64,000 nt of DNA, from the NCBI RefSeq assembly GCF_002742645.2, contig NZ_CP033875.1:2706001-2770000 (forward strand). Reading direction: 5' to 3'. The notes below the pieces were generated by a model. The model saw only the letters and a program-made list of their open reading frames with translations, was not told the origin of the DNA and made no database searches. Made by a program: the position numbers and the translations under genes. This stretch comes from Caulobacter sp. FWC26 (lineage in GTDB: Bacteria; Pseudomonadota; Alphaproteobacteria; Caulobacterales; Caulobacteraceae). This document shows, piece after piece, positions 58,510 to 64,000 of the stretch; the stretch's first letter is position 1, and the number at the start of each line of letters is the position of its first letter.

Positions 58510-59586
58510 CTACACTGGTGGACCGCGGAACGGATCGTTCTCCCGCAGCCAGCGCCGGGCCGGTCGCTCGACCGCGTGATAGACCGCCACCGACACAAGG
58601 AGGCACACCGCCAGGACCCCGAACCTGGCGCCCCAGGCCCAGACCCCGGTCGGCGGCGCCGGCAGGCGGTCCAGGACTTCGAAATAGGCGATGTCGACCG
58701 GCAAGTGGGTCATGTAGACCGCGTAGGAGATCTCGCCGAGATAGACCGCCAGCGGCGCGGCCAGGAGGGTGGCGCGCCCAGCCTTGTCCGTTTCCGCCAG
58801 GCAGAAGATCAGCGCCGCCAGGCCCGGCCAGATCCAACGATCGGCCAGACCCAGGGCGGTGGACAAGACGATCCAGACCACCGCGAGACCCGTACCCAGC
58901 AGCGCCAGCCTCGGCGACATCGACCGTGTCGCGCCCAACCGATGCAGGGCCACGCCCATGGCGAAGGACGGCACGATCCGCAACGCCCCGCCCTGGGCGG
59001 TCAACCGGGTCAGCGATCCGCCGAAGGTCTGCACGATCCCGTCGAGCGCGAAGAACAGGACGATCGCCAGCACCACGGCCAGAACGGGACGCGCGCGTAA
59101 GGCGATGGATGCGACGGCCGCCGCCGGGAACAGCAGGTAGGCGAACCATTCGGCCGAGATCGACCAGGATGGGAAGTTCCACTGCACGGTTGGCGTCGAC
59201 CACCAGGCATGGATCAGCACCAGATGCTGCGGGATGGCGCTGGGATCGAAGGCCTGTGTCTCGAAGCTGGCGCCGGCCCAGCGGCCCAGGGCCCAGAGGA
59301 CGATGGTCGCGCCCAGGGTCAGCAGATGCACCGGATAGAGCCGCGCCAGGCGGGCCCACAGGAAGGAACCGTATCGGAAGCGCCCCTCGGACCAGGCCTT
59401 CAGATAGACATGGGAGAGGATGAAGCCCGACAGGATGAAGAAGAGATCGACCCCGAGATAACCCTTGGCGATCAGACCGAACCGTTCGAGGTCGAGACCG
59501 AGGCGATTGCGGAAGTGGTAGACGAGCACCCAGGCGGCCGCGACGATGCGCAGGCCGGTCAGAGATCGAAGATCGGCTGGATACAT
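58510..59586 (-). CDS. acyltransferase-3 family membrane protein
   Basis: A 358-aa polytopic protein. SLTGLRIVAAAWVLVYHFRN and YLGVDLFFILSGFILSHVY are the signature of acyltransferase 3 (OatA/NodX-like), with catalytic His in VYHFRN. About ten helices follow, ending VYHAVERPARRWL, the typical C-terminus. It probably O-acetylates a cell-surface polysaccharide. No biosynthetic partner lies nearby. Confidence 0.92.
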   Translation of the reverse strand: MYPADLRSLTGLRIVAAAWVLVYHFRNRLGLDLERFGLIAKGYLGVDLFFILSGFILSHVYLKAWSEGRFRYGSFLWARLARLYPVHLLTLGATIVLWALGRWAGASFETQAFDPSAIPQHLVLIHAWWSTPTVQWNFPSWSISAEWFAYLLFPAAAVASIALRARPVLAVVLAIVLFFALDGIVQTFGGSLTRLTAQGGALRIVPSFAMGVALHRLGATRSMSPRLALLGTGLAVVWIVLSTALGLADRWIWPGLAALIFCLAETDKAGRATLLAAPLAVYLGEISYAVYMTHLPVDIAYFEVLDRLPAPPTGVWAWGARFGVLAVCLLVSVAVYHAVERPARRWLRENDPFRGPPV

Positions 59587-59610
59587 GGTCCCCCCCGGGA
59601 TGTTGATGGC

Positions 59611-59802
59611 CTAGCCCTCGCCGAGCATGCCGCCATCGCGGCGCGTTTCGGTTTCGCTCTCGACGCCCTCGACATTGCCGCCCGTCGGGCCGCCCTCGTC
59701 GATCATGCCGCCGTCCTTGCGGGGCGCGGGCTCCGGGGATGACGACGGCTTGCCATCGGTGCTGGTCGCCGCGTCGGGCTTGGGGGGATTGGGATTGGTC
59801 AT
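59611..59802 (-). CDS. small disordered hypothetical protein
   Basis: A 63-aa protein from the ATG at 59802 (MTNPNPPKPDAATSTDGKPS), rich in Pro, Ser and acidic residues. The motif RKDGGMIDEGGP is repeated as RRDGGMLGEG at the end. AGGAG lies upstream. Predicted unstructured; no family recognised. Confidence 0.5.
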   Translation of the reverse strand: MTNPNPPKPDAATSTDGKPSSSPEPAPRKDGGMIDEGGPTGGNVEGVESETETRRDGGMLGEG

Positions 59803-59857
59803 GTGCTGCTCCTGAAAACTGGCCGTGGGGGCGGGTCGGGACGCGCCTGGCTCCGCG

Positions 59858-60211
59858 CTAGGCGGTCGCGGCCCCGGTGCGGTGTCGGTGGCCGCCATAG
59901 GCGACGACCTGGATCTTGCCGATGGTCGCCAACCCCACATCGGCGGCCACTTCCAAGGTCGCGGCCAAGGCGTCGAGCTTGGCGCGGCTGTCGACCATCT
60001 CGACGATCAGATGCTGTTCGGGAGCCAGGTCGCGGGCCTTGGCGCCGTGCAGCACCGCCTCGCCAAAGGCTTCTTCGATACGCAGCACCGCCGCGCCGGC
60101 GATGTCCATCTCGCGGGCGCGCGCCATAAGTACCGCGTCATAGGCGACCCCGTTCAGGGTCGCGCCGGCGTCCAGGTAGATCCGCAGGATGTGCAGGTCG
60201 TCTTCGTTCAC
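59858..60211 (-). CDS. DUF190 family protein
   Basis: A 117-aa protein with a PII/CutA-like ferredoxin-fold pattern: LRIYLDAGATLNGVAYDAVL, ARAREMDIAGAAVLRI, HLIVEMVDSRAKLDALAATL. GTG start at 60211. DUF190 proteins are often next to ion transporters. Here the next gene upstream (same strand) is a CDF metal exporter, 71 bp away. Confidence 0.82.
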   Translation of the reverse strand: MNEDDLHILRIYLDAGATLNGVAYDAVLMARAREMDIAGAAVLRIEEAFGEAVLHGAKARDLAPEQHLIVEMVDSRAKLDALAATLEVAADVGLATIGKIQVVAYGGHRHRTGAATA

Positions 60212-60282
60212 GCGTCACCTCACGCTCTAAAGTCTGGCGCGCCCCAAGGTCTGGGGCGGCCAGCAGATTGAGGGCCGGCCGC

Positions 60283-61173
60283 CTAAGCGTGCCGCCCCTC
60301 CTCTCCGCACTCGGTCACTTCGGTCTGGATGGTGACGTGGTGCAGGTCGAAGTCGGTCTCTAGTCGGGTGGCGATCGCCGTGCGCACGGCCTCGCCCTGC
60401 GCTCCCTCTGTCAGCACGACATGGACGGTGCAGACCGCCTGGTCCGCGCCCGTGGTCCACAGATGCAGCTCGTGAACGCTGGCCACGCCAGGGGCCTCGG
60501 TAATGGCCTTGCGCACGCCGGCCAGGGCCATTCCGGGAGGCGCGCCTTCCAGGAGGATTCGGGTGGTGTCCTTCAAAAGGATCCAGGTCCGCGGCAGCAC
60601 CCACAGGCCGATGCCGATGGCCACGATCGGGTCGACGAACCGCCAGCCGGTGATCTTGATGACGATGGCCCCGACGACCACGCCCAGCGAGCCGAGCATA
60701 TCGGCCCAGACCTCGAGATAGGCGCCCTTGACGTTGAGGCTCTTGTCCTTGTGGCTGGCCAGAAGGCGCATGGAGATCAGGTTGATGACCAGGCCCAGCG
60801 CCGCGACGATGAACATCCCCACCGAGCCGACGGGCTCGGGGTTGAGGATGCGCTTGACGCCTTCGACCAGAACATAGATGGCGACGCCGAACAGCAGGAT
60901 GGCGTTGAAAGCCGCCGCGAGGATCTCGAAGCGCCGATAGCCGAAGGTGAAGTCCTCGGTGGGCTTGCGCTGGCCGACCCGGATCGCCGCCAGGGCGATG
61001 GCCAGGGCGGCGGCGTCGGTGAACATGTGCGCGGCGTCTGACAGCAGCGCCAGGCTGTTGAAGGCGATGCCGGCGACGACCTCAGCGATCAGGAATGTCG
61101 AGGTCAGCGCCAGGGCTATGGCAAGCCGCTTGCCGTTCGCCTGGCTCGCGCCGTGATCGTGTCCAGCTCCCAT
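60283..61173 (-). CDS. CDF-family metal exporter (CzcD/ZitB-like)
   Basis: A 296-aa cation diffusion facilitator. It starts MGAGHDHGASQANGKR (His-containing N-terminus). Six helices carry the metal-site residues LALLSDAAHMFTDAAALAIA (HxxxD) and LEVWADMLGSLGVVVGAIVI (DxxxD-like). The C-terminal cytoplasmic domain is HELHLWTTGADQAVCTVHVV. It exports Zn, Co or Cd. ATG at 61173. Confidence 0.93.
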   Translation of the reverse strand: MGAGHDHGASQANGKRLAIALALTSTFLIAEVVAGIAFNSLALLSDAAHMFTDAAALAIALAAIRVGQRKPTEDFTFGYRRFEILAAAFNAILLFGVAIYVLVEGVKRILNPEPVGSVGMFIVAALGLVINLISMRLLASHKDKSLNVKGAYLEVWADMLGSLGVVVGAIVIKITGWRFVDPIVAIGIGLWVLPRTWILLKDTTRILLEGAPPGMALAGVRKAITEAPGVASVHELHLWTTGADQAVCTVHVVLTEGAQGEAVRTAIATRLETDFDLHHVTIQTEVTECGEEGRHA

Positions 61174-61276
61174 TGAAAACCTCTCCTCTTCACGTGCGCC
61201 GAAACGCGCCTGCCAAGTTTGAGGGATCAACGCACGAAACCCGCCAAATGGGAGCTTCGCGCGCGCTCCCCCGCGT

Positions 61277-61693
61277 CTATTTCTTGTCGAGGATGGAGAG
61301 GGTCGCTTTCTCCATCGCGTCCTGGGTATCGAGGACGTTGAGATTGGCCTCATAGGCTTTCATAGCCTGCTTGAGGTCGAGGCTCTCGGCCAGGCTGTTG
61401 ACGTTGGGCAGCAGCACGTAACCGGCGGCGTTGGCCGCTGGGTGGCCGGGGTCGTAGGCTTGAGGGAATGGTTTGGGATCGGCTTTCACGCCGCTCAACA
61501 CCACGCCCTCATCGCCGCCCATCGGCTCGACCTTGAACACCGGGATCTGGCGGCGATAGGGCTCGCCGCCGGGGGTTCTGGCGGTCGAGTTCGCGTTGGC
61601 GATGTTCTCGGCCAGGATCTGGATACGCTTCTTCTGGGCTTGCAGTCCCGACACGGCGATCGCCGTGCTTCCCCCTTCGATCGGCTTACTCAT
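61277..61693 (-). CDS. orphan FlgC-like flagellar rod protein
   Basis: A 138-aa protein with the FlgC pattern: IAVSGLQAQKKRIQILAENI ANANST, GGEPYRRQIPVFKVE, AYDPGHPAANAAGYVLLPNV, LKQAMKAYEANLNVLDTQDA. The start (SKPIEGGSTAI) differs from normal FlgC. It is alone, without flgB, fliE or other flagellar genes, between a CDF exporter and CzcA, which is unexpected. It may be a stray duplicate, or a rod-like protein recruited to the efflux locus. Confidence 0.88.
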   Translation of the reverse strand: MSKPIEGGSTAIAVSGLQAQKKRIQILAENIANANSTARTPGGEPYRRQIPVFKVEPMGGDEGVVLSGVKADPKPFPQAYDPGHPAANAAGYVLLPNVNSLAESLDLKQAMKAYEANLNVLDTQDAMEKATLSILDKK

Positions 61694-61763
61694 TCAAGTG
61701 CTCCGTGGGTGGATATGAAGAACGGGCGGCGCGCCGGAGCTTGTCCGGCGCGCCGCCTTGGTC

Positions 61764-64000
<2,237 letters not shown>

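Overview
The window is high-GC alphaproteobacterial DNA, most likely from the Caulobacteraceae. This is inferred from codon use, from the lasso-peptide gene set with Ala1-type cores, and from the family content (FecI/FecR, many TonB receptors, DUF736, DUF2285, DUF2840 and DUF3768 proteins). Much of it reads as one integrative and conjugative element (ICE) or a closely related plasmid backbone carrying several cargo blocks. No integrase, attachment site, rRNA or tRNA was seen, so the ends of the element lie outside the window or were not recognised.

Layout: (1) 1-7945, minus strand: a Trb/VirB-type type IV secretion operon, trbB-C-D-E-J-K-L-F-G-I in transcription order, with trbI cut by the left edge. 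(2) 8071-15651: a lower-GC accessory island inserted between trbB and the copG/traG genes. It holds an MmcQ/YjbR-like protein; a two-gene short prokaryotic Argonaute system whose APAZ partner carries an N-terminal SMEK-like, probable nuclease domain; a MazG-like pyrophosphohydrolase; a RelE/HigB-like toxin with a HigA-ImmA/IrrE protein; and a two-gene unit of a thymidylate-synthase-like enzyme with a dCMP-type Asp switch and a protein resembling alpha-glutamyl/putrescinyl-thymine pyrophosphorylases. (3) 15916-23868: the DNA-processing half of the element (CopG, TraG coupling protein, relaxase with a candidate oriT, lytic transglycosylase, TraF peptidase, DUF2840, AlpA-like HTH, DUF2285, and two tandem XRE regulators sharing an identical 21-bp upstream site).

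(4) 24001-35564: a lasso-peptide island. FecI-like sigma, FecR, STN-type TonB receptor and lasso isopeptidase on the plus strand face cyclase (C), fused RRE-protease (B) and two precursor genes (A) on the minus strand, followed by GntR and XRE regulators. The logic is production of two related Ala1 lasso peptides together with uptake and linearisation. (5) 35572-42379: ICE accessory genes (two DUF736 genes and an inverted, decayed third copy, a thermonuclease, a long ParB-like protein, an HU-like protein, a frameshifted small gene). (6) 42560-53840: cargo including a zinc-ribbon protein, MgtC, DUF2946, a TonB receptor, a GntR regulator, a complete riboflavin operon ribD-ribE-ribBA-ribH, an ECF sigma factor overlapping an Nramp-like transporter, and a thioredoxin-reductase-like flavoprotein. 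(7) 53860-64000: regulators and small ICE proteins (DUF3768), a HEPN-motif protein, a His-rich secreted protein, an acyltransferase and a metal-efflux block (DUF190, CDF exporter, an orphan FlgC-like rod protein, CzcA cut by the right edge).

The most interesting items are the SMEK-APAZ/short-Argonaute pair, the TS-like/pyrophosphorylase-like pair, the two-precursor lasso cluster with an 11-bp-phased TATAT operator, and a family of structured 5' leaders shared by the parB, DUF3768 and DUF736 genes. Family names come from reading motifs by eye; no database search was run.
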